Of a DNA stretch of 64,000 nucleotides, positions 9,930 through 22,800 are shown piece after piece. The first letter of the stretch is position 1. Each line of letters begins with the position of its first letter. The notes beneath the pieces were generated by a model. That model was not told where the DNA came from. It did no database searches and worked only from the letters and a program-made list of their open reading frames with translations. A program made the translations under genes and the position numbers. The stretch is taken from contig NC_085853.1 of the NCBI RefSeq assembly GCF_020906515.1, forward strand, positions 1,674,001 through 1,738,000, in the 5' to 3' direction. The DNA is from Vanrija pseudolonga (lineage: Eukaryota > Basidiomycota > Tremellomycetes > Trichosporonales > Trichosporonaceae).

Positions 9930-12376
9930 ATGGCGCACTTCCAAGCATCTGCGCGCAAGGACGGCGCGGCCAACCCTGTGACGTACCGGTAAGCAGCAGC
10001 TTCCCCCCCCCGTGACGAAGCTGACAGCGCAGGCACCTCCTCAGCCCTCAGGCGATGACCGTGTTGTGAGCTGCTGCACTATGTTCGATCCTCCAGCTAA
10101 CTCTCCTAGTAATCCCCTCCGAACCATCGCCCACTGTGATATCGACGGAGCGTTTGCCCGTGAGCTCCTTCCCCACCTTCTGTAGCTGACACCTCAGAGT
10201 TCGAACAGGTCCGCCTCGGCCTTCCTGACCACATTCCCCTCATCGCTATCCAGTGGGACTCGATCATCGCCGTCAACTACCCCGCACGAGCGTATGGCAT
10301 CAAGCGGTGAGCTACGATCTTACGCTCGTGGTCTGTAGCTGACACTCTCCAGTGGGTTTAGCGGCAACAATCCCATCGGCGAGGCTAAGAAGGCGTGCCC
10401 CCATCTGGTGGTCCAGCATGTCGCTACCTTCAGGCAGGGAGACACCGAGGCTGGATACTGGGACGACGTTGATCGGCGAACGCACAAGGTGGGGTCGCTT
10501 CCGCTTCAGGAGTTAGCTGACCCAGCAGGTGAGCCTGGACCCATATCGACGGGAGAGCCTCAAGATCCTTGCTGTGTTCCGCGAGATGGCGCCAGACTGT
10601 GAGATCGGTAAGTGCTAGGGAAGCATGTCCTGGTCACCTGCTAACATGCCCCAGAGAAGGCGTCTATCGACGAGGCATTCATGGACCTCACGCCAATGGC
10701 TATCAAGCAGATGCTCAAGACCTTCCCCCACCTCGCGGCTGTTCCGCCCGACGCACCAGACGGTCTAGACACGCCTCTCCCGCCTCCACCACCGGTGGAC
10801 TGGTCGAGGAGTGGCAATGTCATCCCCTTGAATGGTCAGAAGAAGGTCGAAACAGGGGAGGAAGGGAAGGATTCGTCCGAGGACGAGGTCGAGGACGTGC
10901 CTTCGACCTGGGAGGATTGGGCTCTGTGCTTTGGAGCCGAGATTATGATGCAGGTCCGGGAGGAGGTGTGGACAAGGCTGCACTACACGTGCTCAGCAGT
11001 GAGTTTTGGAGGTCTCTTGGAATATGCTGACGAAGGAGGGCATTGCGCACAACAAATCTCTTGCCAAGGTGGGTTTGGATGCCGGCGAATCTTACCCATC
11101 AGCTCTGCTCTTCATGGAAGAAGCCAAACGCCCAAACCGTCTTGCGAGGGGCCTCGGAAGCCAGATTTCTCCGAGACATGCCGTTCACCGACGTGAGTTG
11201 CCCAAGGACGTACCGAAGCTGACACCTACAGATTCGCTTCTTGGGCGGAAAGCTTGGGAACGCAATCTCTGAGGAGTTCGGCGCGAACACGGTGGGAGAC
11301 CTCCTGTAAGTTGGCTGTAGGCTTACCTGCCTTGTCACTGACGCGACACAGCACTGTGAGCCTCGACAAGTTGCAAGAAACCTTTGGAGAGGAGAGCATA
11401 TGGGTCTACAACATCATTAGGGTACGTTGAATGTGTTTGGGTAATCTAACGCTTCAGGGGATCGACCATACGGAGGTCAAGGAGAAGCTCGTCACCAAGT
11501 CGATGCTTGCCTCGAAGAATACCATCCCAGCCGTCCGAACGCCAGAAATGGGTCATCACTGGCTTAATATCCTTGCAGGCGAGCTCACCGTTCGCCTTCG
11601 TGAGGGGCGCGAGTCAGCTCCAGGGCTGTGGCCCAAGACTCTTGTGCTGTCCACCCGTGCTACCAGCGAGTCATTCCATTCCCGGCAGACTGCATTCCCC
11701 TTCACACGCAACTTGACACCGGAATACATCGTCAAGTACGCTCGCAAGTTGTGGGACGAGACAACTGCTCCGCTAAAGAAGGGGACGATGAAGTATAGCA
11801 ATGTGAGTGACCGCCCACGCTCCAGGCTGACGACGACAGATCAGTCTGGCGTTTCATGGACTTGAGAGCCTCGAAGAAGGTCAACGTGGCATTGAGAACT
11901 TCTTCAACCCCGGTCTGAAGAAAGAGGAGGCGCCAAAGAGGTCACGGACATCGTCGCCTACCAGAGATGCGGAGTCCAACAAGAAGCCCCGACTACCGAC
12001 GCTTCAGACAGGCAGTGTCAAGAAGAAGACACCGCTAGAGAACTTCCTGTCTCAAAAGCCGTCTACCCCAAAGGTGGAATCTGTCGACTCAGACGGCAGC
12101 GATAGTCCTAAGCTGATTCACTCGGAGGAGGTCGACGGCAGCTGGACTTGTCCCAAGTGCCAGACTGTCATCGCGCCAGGAGACGACGTCGTTGAGGAGG
12201 ACCGGGAACGTTGGCTCACGGCGGCACGTCAAGAACACGATGATTACCACTTTGCTCTCTCACTCCAGGAGGAGACTCCGCGAGCAAGTACAAGTAGACC
12301 GATACCAGCCCCAAGGCAACCCAAGGCGACCAAGAAGAGCGCCGGTATTAAGGCCTTCTTTGCCCCCAAGAGGTGA
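9930..12376 (+). CDS. RAD30: DNA polymerase eta (translesion, Y family)
   Basis: Gene of about ten or more exons. Exon 1 is 9930-9988, exon 2 10033-10065, exon 3 10110-10159 and exon 4 10198-10306; these join in frame. Palm motif I reads HCDIDGAFAQFEQ (metal-binding Asp; the Phe equivalent to the steric-gate Phe is kept), motif III reads KASIDEAFMDLT with the catalytic Asp-Glu pair. The block GIAHNKSLAKLCSSWKKPNA is diagnostic for eta rather than kappa or Rev1. The last exons hold a ubiquitin-binding zinc finger of UBZ3 type (WTCPKC ... EHDDYHFALSLQ) and end in a PCNA-binding peptide (GIKAFFAPKR) at the extreme C-terminus. The enzyme inserts opposite UV photoproducts at PCNA-bound stalled forks in the nucleus. 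Convergent with RPB1. Confidence 0.93.
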
Positions 12377-13250
12377 CTGTAACACACGCATCCTCCCATT
12401 TGCATCGAGCCACCTCATCAGCATCTGTATTATTACGCATGTCATAGCAATGTATTGCATTTCCATAGTCGCACTCGGCCACGATTCGAGTCCACTTGAA
12501 CGCGCGTCTCCGCTAGTCATCGCCGAAAGCGTATCAACCTGTATCATTCATGCTCCCCTTGCCCTACCAGAAGCTCGAGCCACTGTGGAGATGGTGGGCG
12601 ACTGGAGTCTTCGGCACCAGCGGCAGGCAAACCGACCACGGGGCAAGGCCACGAGCCGTCGCGCGAGATGTCTCGCCCGTCTACGTGGATGGCGCTGGCG
12701 CCCACTCTCCACTTCGCCGTCACATTCCGATTCCGACAGCCGCTCCCCTCCACCACCCCCCTCCATCACCGCCCTCCACCAACCCCCGCCACCACCGCCC
12801 CCACCCCCACCCCCCACCCCCATAGACCAAGACCAGGGAGGAGTGGGCCCCATCACTCTTGCAACTCGTCCCACACCTCCACCGACATCGCAGCCAGGTC
12901 GCCGCAGCGGGGGGGGGGGGGGGGGGGCAGGAGGGAGTGGCACCGTCGTCCACCTCATCCACCATCTCGCCACACCCACAGAAACCCATTAGTTCTTCGC
13001 CTTCCACATCCCGTAGTACTGTTTGTAGTGATGCATTGTGTGGCCGAAACAGCAGAGGGTACAATGTAGGGATTTAGGCCGCTCCAGCCTATGCAATACG
13101 CGACTCTTTGCGCGTCTGTCGGCTTTGGCTCGGTGTTTGTGTAGTTTTGGGGTGTTTCAAACGATGTAAGGGGTCTCTCAACTCGGACGCGCACGCTCAA
13201 ACTCTAGTTCTCGTCGTCTCTTCTTCTCTCACGCTCTCGAATCACGTTTC
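12377..13250. other. Convergent intergenic region with C-rich and G-run sequence
   Basis: Lies between the stops of polymerase eta and RPB1. The section 12730-12830 is C-rich with CCACC units, followed by a run of 19 G. No gene is supported; frames here are low-complexity Pro/Arg/Gly translations of the repeats. Both transcripts must end here. Confidence 0.65.
12909..12927 (+). repeat. Homopolymer run of 19 G
   Basis: Uninterrupted G run of about 19 in the gap between two convergent genes. Such runs are error-prone in sequencing, so the exact length is uncertain. Confidence 0.85.
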
Positions 13251-16200
13251 TCAGTCGCGCTTGGTGTTGCTCCAGCTCGGCGAAGAGGCGTAGCCGCCGC
13301 GATTCGCCTGGTTACCCCATCCGGGACGCGCCTGGCCGTTCGCCGCGCCTCCTGACGGGCCGCCAGCAGCCGGCGCATTGGGGTTATAGGCAGGCGATGT
13401 GGGACTGTACGAGGGCGACGCGGGGCTGTAAGTCGGGGAAGTGGGAGAGTAAACAGGCGACGCGGGACTGTATGTCGGCGACGTCGGGGAGAACGCAGGC
13501 GACGCTGGCGAGTATTTCGGGCTCGTTGCCTGGAATGCCTGTGGGCTCGACGGCGAGTATGCAGGCGACGTCGGAGAGAATGCCGGCGAAGCGGGTGAAT
13601 ACTGAGGCGAAGTCGGGCTGTAGCGAGGGCTCGTAATGCCCATGGGCGACGTCGGACTGTACGCTGGACTAGCAGGACTATATCCTGGCGACGTGCGCGA
13701 GGCCCCAGCGTATGCAGGGGATGCCGGCGAGTAGGCAGGCGACGAGGGGCTGAAGGAAGGCGATGCAGGAGAGAATTGAGGAGATGAGGGTGAGTATTGA
13801 GGTGAGGTGGGGCTATAGGCAGGGCTGGTCGCACCGAACCCGCCGCCGCCACGGCCAACCCATGGCGAGGCCGAGCCTGCACCGAAGGGTGACGTGGGGC
13901 TGTATGCAGGCGACGACACTGCGAACGGCGAGGTGGGCGAGAAGTTGTGCATCGGCGAGGTTGGCGTGAAGCCACCAGCCGGAGACATGCCGCCGACCAT
14001 TGGCGACTGGAAGCCCGCGAAACCGTAGCCGCCCTCGTCGTTGTTCGACGACTGCATTGGAGAGAAGGCAGCGGCACCCACGCCACCGTTGGGGTTCCAT
14101 GCAGGAGAGTAGCCCATGTCGTAAGGCGTCATGTTGCCGCCCGGCGTCATGCCGCCCATGGTGCCCGCAAGCATCATGTTTTGGACGGGGAGACGGTGGT
14201 CGACGATGACGTCCTTCAGCATGCCGAGGTCGAGCGAAACGTCGAAGGCACCCGTGCCCATTGGCGCAATCTGTCCAAGCAGGACATTCTCGGCCACACC
14301 GCGGCAGTCGTCGACGTCGCCAACGGCCGCAGCCTCGAGAAGAATCTCGACCGTCTCCTCGAAGGAACACCTCGAGAGAGCACCGGCGTCGGTACGGTTG
14401 ATACCGTGACGGGTGATGGACATGAGGGAACCCTTGTTGCACATGAGGTCGCAAAGCAGGGCCATGTGGCGGTAGTTGACGTAAGAACCACCGGCCTCAA
14501 TGACACCGTTGAGCTCCTTGAAGAGGGCGTTTCGGCCGGCCTCGATACCCAGAGTCTCCCAGACCTCGTAACAGTTGTTTGAGTACGCGCGAGTTGCGTC
14601 GACACCGTCAATGGGCATGACCGCCTTGAGGTTGATACCGTCGGTCTCGAGGTACCACTCCTTCTCCTGGTCGTACTCGCCCTTCGACGTCAACACGCTC
14701 TTCTTGCCCTCGGAGATGAAGACACGAGTGATGCGTGGGATACCGCCGAGCTCGACCTGGTCGAGCAGGGTACCCTCGATGCGCTTCAGGAACATGTCTT
14801 CGTCGCCGAGCAGGTCCTCTTCCTCCTTCTCCGCCGCGACGACACGGATACGAATGATGAGCTTCTCGGCATTGTCTTCCGAGTGAATGACAAACACGTC
14901 TTTGCCGACCGTGTTGACGATTGCTGCGACAATGTCGGCCATTTCGTATTGACCTTCGAGCACCTTGGCACGGTCAAGCTCGAGACGCAACAGCCATGGG
15001 GAGTGCAGCTCGAGACGAATGTCCTCGTCTGGGATGGCGAAGAATGCGTCGACGAAGTCCTGGTCCTCCACGATGGCAGTCGAGTCAAGCTGTGGGTCGT
15101 AGAAGATCTCGACGGAAGCCGTAACATCACGCAAACGCGTGTGCGTGAGCTTGCGCGAGATCTGATGGGCGTCGGTCTCGGTTCGGCTGAACTCGGGGTC
15201 CAGGTAGACCGCGAGAGCAGGGGTACGAATGTTGACAGCCACATTGATGATTTCCTTGAGACGAGGAACACCACCAGTCACACTCTTACTCGACACACCA
15301 GCGTAATGGAAGGTGTTGAGAGTCATCTGCGTGGCGGGTTCACCAATCGACTGGGCAGCAAGGGTGCCGACCATTTCGGCGGATGCAACGACGGCCTTGT
15401 TGAAGATCTGCTCGAGTTCTCCAATGACCCAGTCGAATGCCTCACGGTTGAGGTGGTACTCCTCCAACACCCTACGGGTCGCAAGATGTGAGCGGAGGAG
15501 AATGCCGAAGAGGAGGGTGGCGTTACGCTGGCTCTCGAGACTGATGCCGTCGTTGCCACGGACAATGACGAGACGGTCAAAGAGAGCCTGGCGCGTCTCG
15601 ACGACGTATGCTGGGTCGAGGTCACTTGGCACTCGAGGGTCGATGTGGAAGATCTGTTGCGAGTTTTGGACAATACGCTGGATGTTGACAGGCAAGGGGT
15701 GGCCCGGGTTGCCGTCGGGGAAAATTTCGTCTCGAAGTAATCTCCTGTCCTCGATAAGCTGGCCGAACTCGACATCTAGCAGGGTCTGCAGCTCGACCGA
15801 CGACTGGTCGATGCCAGCCTGGAGAGTTCCCCGCGAGAAGCCGCCCGTGGCACCAATAACGTCCACCTTGTATCGCCTCTCAAAGGCATCGTCGGACAGT
15901 CGGATGATGTCGAGACTTTGCTTCTCCATAGCCGCGCCGTCCATTCCGTCTTCGCCGTACAGGAACTGGATGATGTCGCCACTGGAGTTGCGGACAGTGC
16001 CGTCGTATCCAACCTTGAGGTCCTCCATAGCCTTGACGAGACGACGCTGAATGTAACCAGTTTCGGCAGTCTTGACCGCAGTGTCGATAAGACCTTCACG
16101 ACCACCCATTGCGTGGAAGAAGAACTCTTGAGGTGTGAGGCCGCGGAGATACGAGTTCTCGACGAAGCCACGCGATTCGGGTCCGTAGTCGTCCTTGGAG

Positions 16201-18865
16201 AAGTGTGGCAATGTGCGGTGACGGAAACCGAAGGGGATGCGCTTGCCCTCGACAATCTGCTGACCGACACATCCGGACATTTGAGAGATGTTGATGAACG
16301 AACCCTTGGCACCGGAGACGACCATCTGCTTGACGTTGTTGTCCGCCTTGAGGTTGTCCTGAGCAGTCTTACCGGCCCAGTCACGAGCCTTGTTGAGTTC
16401 TCCGGAAACGGCTGCCTCGAGAGTCTCACGAATCGTCATACCGGGTCGAGGCTTCATCTTGTTGGCCTCGGCCTCCAGAATGAACTTGTGCACGGCGTCC
16501 TTGGCCTCCACCAGTCGATTGTTGATGCTGGCCATGGTTGCCTTGTCGGCAATGGTGTCACCGATACCGACACTGAAACCGTTGTGGAGGAGCCAGTAGT
16601 TGACCATCATCTGCACAGCCGAGAAGAAGTCGCGGGTCACGACCGGACCAAGCTCGCGGAAAATGACGTGGATGAGACCGTTGTTGGATGCACCAGCCAT
16701 GTTCTTGACAATGGCACCGTGGATAAGTTGCCCGTTGTCAATGAGGACGTTCTCGTCGGTGATGTCGATGGGCGATGGCTTCTCGTTGTTCTTGGCAGTA
16801 ATGTTGATACCCTTGGGGATACACAGTGACAAGAGCTGCTTGCCGGTCCACAGAGGCTGAGGTTTGAGGATGGCAGGGGCAGGGACAGTACCGTCCCATC
16901 CTGGGAGCCACAGGAGGAGGTTCTGGACAAAGTCCCAGTCGCAGAACGAGTCGCGCAGAGTAAACTTGCGAACACCGCAGAGCGTGTCCTGCACGATACC
17001 CATCACAGGCTTGTTGGCTTGTGGCGAGATAATCTGGCGAGGTACCCAAGCAATCTGGCTGAGCTCGGCACGAGTCTCCTCACTCTGAGGCACGTGCAAG
17101 TTCATTTCGTCACCGTCGAAGTCGGCGTTGTAAGGCGAAGTGACCGAAAGGTTGAGACGGAAGGTCGAGTAGTTCATGACCTTGACTCGGTGACTCATCA
17201 TGGACATTTTGTGCAGAGATGGCTGACGGTTGAAGAGAACGTAGCTAGCATCGTCAGTTGCTGACTCTCGCCCTTTCGGAGGCTGTTGACTCACTCTCCA
17301 TCTTTCAGATGCCTCTCAACAATCCAGCCGAACTGCAGGCTGATGGGCTCACCGGACTTGCGGTACTTCAAGTCGATGCGCTCTCCAGTGTCCTTGACGT
17401 AGTACCGAGCTCCAGGGTAGAATGCCGGGCCGTTGTTGACAAGCTGTTGCAAGTAGACAATGTTGTAAGGAGTCACACGCTCCGGGTAGGTGAGGGTCAT
17501 TGCGATACTCCTTGGCACACCGACTTGGTCGAGCTGAAGGTTGGGGTCACCGGTAATGACGGTACGGGCCGAGAAGTCGACACGCTTGCCCATGAGGTTA
17601 CCACGGAGACGGCCTTCCTTGCCCTTAAGACGAGCACGGATGGCCTTGACGGGACGGCCAGACTTTTGCAGTGCCTGGGGAATACCGGCAATGTCGTTAT
17701 CCATGTAGGTAGCGACATGGAACTGGAGAAGATCGAAGTGCTCATTGACGACACTTGGGGGGACACCCTCGGCCTCGAGCTTGCGCACCTGGCCACTGGC
17801 CTTGAGAATCTCGCCAAGCTTGTACGTCAAGTCGTCTTCACTGCGCATGGCACCGCCGTCGACCGAAATCGAAGGGCGGACTGCGGCGGGAGGGACGGGC
17901 AGGACGGTGAGGATCATCCAGTCAGGACGAGCGTACTCGGCGTTGAGACCCATGATAACGAGGTCGTCGTCAGGGATCTTCTTAAGAATGTTGTGACACT
18001 CTGCCGCCGAGATATTCCTCCTCTCAGGCTCAGCTCCCTCCTGCAGCAGGTCAGTACTGCTCCTCGTGTCCCTATCCGCGGCATGGCGTACCTCTCCCTT
18101 GTCCTTGGAGGGCTTGAAGACACCGATGAGCTTCAGACCCTCCTTGCGGTACTGAGGCTGGTCATGACCGCATCCACCGTGGCCCTTGGGCTTGTTCGCC
18201 TTCTGCTCGCGCGTAAACTCATCCTCGTTGGTCGCGTCCCCATCGTCATTCTCTTCCAATGCGTCAGGTTCACAGACGGTTTTTGGGCGAGCCAGGGCCC
18301 AGATGGCCTTGAGACGATGCTGGGGCTTCGTCCTCTTCACCACAGTCGCGACGGTCGGATCACGCTTGAAAAGATTAGACAGCGCACAGCCCTTTGTTTA
18401 CAAGCTACTCACCAGGTCCACCTTGAGTTTGCCACAGCTGTAACAAACACACTCGAGAATCTTCTTCACTTTGACAATAAAACCTGCGTGGAAAACGGGA
18501 CGGGCCAGCTCAATGTGACCAAAGTGACCTGGGCACTCGGCCATTCCCTCGAGACACGTCTGACACTTGAAGTTGCGGTCGATGGCTGGCAAGGGTAAGC
18601 CTCCGTCATAGACGGTGGCTCTGCCTACTCACTGCCCATCTTGGGGTCCATAAGACCACCAACTTTCTGCCTCCCATTCTCGTCCATAACCTCGGGGTGT
18701 TCAATCTTGGCCACCGAGTAGGCTTTCTGAGACGAGTCAGATCAAGTCCACAGACAGTCCCAACTGGGTCTGGCTGCTTACAATCTCCTCGGGGCTCATC
18801 ACACCGAACTGGATCTCGTTAATCTGCCGCACCGGGGCGGATGAGTAAGGAAAGGTGACCGTCAT
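13251..18865 (-). CDS. RPB1: RNA polymerase II largest subunit
   Basis: Five exons: 18865-18782, 18726-18633, 18585-18413, 18364-17295 and 17244-13251. They join in frame to 1804 residues. The start gives [28 protein letters not shown], the standard Rpb1 N-terminus. Exon 3 holds the N-terminal zinc clamp ([17 protein letters not shown], then CVCYSCGK). The catalytic loop [10 protein letters not shown] with its three Asp that bind Mg is at the start of exon 5, preceded by [11 protein letters not shown]. The trigger loop/bridge helix region ([22 protein letters not shown]) is complete. The C-terminal domain, about 13390-13960, has roughly two dozen heptads related to YSPTSPS. It ends in a short Gly/Arg/Ser tail after the last heptad. 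This subunit holds the active site for mRNA synthesis; CTD Ser phosphorylation couples it to capping, splicing and termination. Confidence 0.97.
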
Positions 18866-20009
18866 GATGGGCAAGAGTGTCGTCTGATGGCAGTCGACCG
18901 AAAGGTAAGAGGGATGCTCTTCTCAATCGAAGTGTCTGTCGCCCACAGTGTCCTCGCAATGCGCTGCAGTGTCTCCCTGATGGACAATGCTGGCCAAAAC
19001 AATGGGTGTCTCGGCGGTTGCAACCTGGTTGTCGCGTGAACAACAAAGGATCGAACAGAAAGGACGAGTAGTCGATTCCCGCTCCGTCAACTGCCGTTCT
19101 CTGATCCGAATCGGCTGCTGAACGGTCGTAACCACGCTTAGAGCCCCCTGTTCAGGCTTTTGGCGGATGTCGCGACTGAAGAATCGAGAGGAAAGGAGTG
19201 GCAAAGAAGTCGAGAGAAGGGGAGGTTGGAGCCGACCTTTGATCGAGTATTCCTGGTCGACAAGGATCGATAGGGGAGCAATGTCGACTGGAATGCGATG
19301 AAGGGAGGCTCTTTTTGGGTCCCGTGACTCGTCTGCACTCGTTTGTGGGTTACAAAGAGCACACGACGGAATGGGGTGGATTGATCAAAACATGGATCGA
19401 GGTGGTCTCGTGTTGGTTGTTGGCAGCGAGCGGCGGTGGGTGAGTGGTCAGCCAGCCCAGGCATCCAGGCCGACAGCGACGGACAGCGGCGACGGAATCA
19501 AAATGGCAACCCTTACAGTGAAAGCACACCACCCAGCTTAGGCTACCCCCTCCAAAATAATCCCGGAAACGCCGTCAGAGTGGTGCCGCACACGCGGCCA
19601 TGTGGCGCCCCGCCGTCAGGGTTTGTGGGTGGGTGGTGGCAACTGGGCACACTCGCTGGCGACGCGGCGTCATCGTAATCCGCATTGAACCCTCGAGCGA
19701 CGCTCACGACAGCACATCGCACACTTTGACTCATTCCACTTCTCCAGTAACGACAAACGTTCAACGACAAGGGTGCCTAATCAGCATCACAACTGCATTG
19801 CAAGCAGCTACTGCTTGACTCAATACCATTTGCATCGCCACCACCACCCAGAGGAGCGGCCTCACACACTGCCTACCTTCTGGTTGATTCCGGATTCGTT
19901 GTCTCGGCGAGTGATTCGCACCGGTGCCATCGTCGACCCGTGCGAAACGTCGCATTCCCAGTAACGTCTCGACTTACAAGATCTTGGTTCCCACTTGTCT
20001 ATCGCAAGC
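18866..20009. other. Divergent promoter region of RPB1 and VPS27
   Basis: About 1.1 kb between the RPB1 start (minus) and the VPS27 start (plus). No gene-like frame. It should hold both promoters and 5' leaders; I see no obvious TATA box in it. Confidence 0.6.
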
Positions 20010-22329
20010 ATGTCGTGGCTGTGGGGATCTAGCACCAACGCCGAGTATGAGGAGGCCGTTGGTAAGTGTCAACCACAGCGGCGGTGCACACGCTGTGCCG
20101 CCCCTTGAGCGGAGATGCTGGGCCGCGCTGACAACGCCGTGCAGAGAAGGCATGCTCGCCACTCAAGCTCCCATACCCTCAGGGAGAAGACATTGCCCTC
20201 AACCTCGAGATCACAGACATGATCCGCTCCAAGGCGGTCGAGCCAAAGCCGGCAATGCAAGCTTTGAAACAGCGAGTGGCCAGCAAGAACGGCCGCGTTC
20301 AGATGTATGCCTTGAATGTGAGTGGGATGGGCATTTGATCTGCCTTGGTCATAACTGACATCTCAAGCTTGTGGATACGTGTATCAAGAATGGTGGTGAC
20401 CACTTCCTGGAGGAAATCGCAAGCAAGGAGTTCGTTGACGAAGTGGCTGGCTTGATCAGATCCTCTGTGAGTGGAGTAGTAACGCAGGTGGACCAGCCGC
20501 TGACGCAGTTGCAGAGCACGAACCCCGAGGTCAAGAACATGGCTCTTGGTTTGTTCCAGCAGTGGGCGGTTGCATTCCAGAACAAGAAGGACCTCGCCTT
20601 CCTCGTCGACGTTTACCATGAGCTCAAGAACTCGGGCATCAAGTTCCCGCCTCCACCCGCGAGCCAGAACGCGCACTTGTTTGAAACGACCACTGCCCCG
20701 AAGTGGGTTGACTCGGATGTCTGCATGCGCTGTCGGACTCCATTCACCTTCACGAACCGCAAGCACCACTGTCGCAACTGTGGCAAGGTGTTCGACCAGC
20801 AGTGCTCTAGCCACAACATGAGCCTTCCTCGGTTTGGGATCAAGGAGGAGGTGCGCGTGTGTGACGGGTGCTGGATTGCTGCAGGGAAGAACAAGCCGGC
20901 GCCAGCAGTGCCAGCTCGTACCCCGCGGTCGCGACACGACTACGACGCCGACCTGCAGAGAGCTATCGAGCTTTCCTTGGCCCAGTCGCACCCTGGCAGC
21001 AATGGGCTGATCGGCTCTGAACCGCCGCTGTTGAAGAATGGGTCGGGTGACGACGACGACGAGCAACTTCGCCTAGCGATTGAGGCCAGTCTTCGGGAGT
21101 ACAATGCGAGGCCGAGCGCGCCTATCGGCAGCGAGGAGCCCGAGTTCAAGCCGCTGCCGACGTTTGACCTTGCACCCAGAGAGACCGAGACGATCCTCAC
21201 CTTCTCCAACACATTGGATCAGATGGCCGCCTACGGCGAACGAGACCTTCGGCGCTTCCCGCACGCCCACATCCTGCACGACCAGGCCTATGCCCTTGGG
21301 CCGAAACTCCAGCGTAACAGTGAGGAGAAGACGACCAAGGCGCAGATGCTGGCCGAGATGCAGGGTAAGCTGAGCGAGGCAGTGACACTGTACGGTCAAA
21401 TCTTGGACGGCCAGCAAGCGTACGCCGCGCGCAAGGCGCAGGAGGCCCAGCAGCAGCAATACGCCCAGCAGTACCAGCAGCCTTATGGCTACCAGCAGCC
21501 GTACGGCCAACCCTACCCCTCAGCAAACGGCCACTACGTCCCTCCTGCTGGTCAAGCCTACCGGCCGCCTCCCCAGGCCGCGGCGCCCCAGGCAGCTCCG
21601 GCCGCCCCCTCAATCTACCCCGCGATGCCGACACAGGCGCCGTACCAGCAGTACCAGGCACCTCCGCAACAACAGGCGTACGGCGCGTACCCCGCATACC
21701 CTCAACAGCAATGGGCACCACCCACGGCGTCGCGACAGGGTTCATACGCGGCGCCGTCGCCGGCTGCGGTCCAGTCTCCTTCGGCGCCGCCGCATGCGCA
21801 GCCTCATGCTCACCAGCACGTCGCCGAGCCTCAACAGTGGACTGCACCTGAACCATCTCTTCCCTCTGCTCCGCCACCGGTCGACATGGCTAGCCACCCG
21901 TCCGCCTCGCCCACGAGCACGACTGCTGCCCTTCCCTTGGCGCCGTCAGCGCCTGCTCGCTCAGCAAGCTACACGTCGCCAGTGGTGGCCACCGCCCCTC
22001 TTGCCACCTCACCACTTGCGTCCCCTTCAATTCAGAGCCCGCAACGTGCTCAGACTGGCCTCTTCTCCGTTCCCCCGCAACAGTACGCTGCCCCCGTGGC
22101 GCCGGTCGCCGCCGTCGCTGCTGCTGCGCCCGTTGCCGCTGTTGCCGCTGTCGCCCCGGTGGCCGCCCCTGCAGCCGCGGCCCACAACCCGTGGGGCGGA
22201 GAGCAGGTCCAGGCAGGACAGTTCTACTCTGCCTCCATGTTCCCCTCTGCTCCCGACGGTGGACTCGAGGTCCCTGCTGCCCCTGCGCTGGAGAAACCGC
22301 GGGAGGAGGCGCTCCTCATCGAGCTCTAG
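20010..22329 (+). CDS. VPS27: ESCRT-0 subunit Vps27
   Basis: Three exons: 20010-20061, 20145-20317, 20368-22329. The first ~150 residues form a VHS domain (SWLWGSS..., [19 protein letters not shown]). A FYVE zinc finger follows, with the WxxD motif ([10 protein letters not shown]), the RKHHCR basic patch that binds phosphatidylinositol 3-phosphate, and RVCDGC. Two ubiquitin-interacting motifs follow ([13 protein letters not shown] and [13 protein letters not shown]). A helical GAT/core region and then a Gln/Pro/Ala/Tyr-rich tail complete it. Five PSAP tetrapeptides in the second half are ESCRT-I (Vps23 UEV) docking sites, and the last residues EEALLIEL make a clathrin box. It sorts ubiquitinated cargo on endosomes into multivesicular bodies. 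Convergent with the disordered gene downstream. Confidence 0.95.
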
Positions 22330-22800
22330 GAATCGAGGCAGTCGCTGTATGTGTACCCCCCCACCCATTTAGAAGACATGGCTGTCGACCAGCTTAATAG
22401 TGCATAGGAGGAAGCATTGAAACATTGTACGAAACGATGCATGAGGCGTGAGACAGTGCTTGTTTAGAATTGTCCAATGACGAGACGCTAGTCGAGGCCA
22501 CTGCTCGTAGCCAGGTATATAGGTATTATCGTGCCGTTACAGTGTGTAAAGAGGCAGTGTGTCATAAAGTCCATAGTCCTGAATCCAGAAATGGCAGAGG
22601 CCTCGACAAGAGACGTCTGAGGGGAATAGGATAGGGTGGGGTGATGGCTACTGGTAAATGTCATGGATGCGGATGGGTGGTAGAACAGTGCCAGGTTGTG
22701 CAGGGTAATGCTATATGTAAAAGTGAGTGCAATGGTGGTAGGGGGACGGACGGGGTGGGCGTTCCGGGGTGAGCGGTCGAGGCCAGCTCGGGCCCGGGGT
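22330..22800. other. Convergent intergenic region
   Basis: 470 bases between the stops of VPS27 and the disordered gene; A/T content is higher than around it. Nothing beyond transcript 3' ends is seen. Confidence 0.6.

Noticed and set aside
17258-18598. 446-residue plus-strand open frame opposite RPB1
   Set aside because: Antisense to the catalytic exons of RPB1 and crossing its introns; no family signs.
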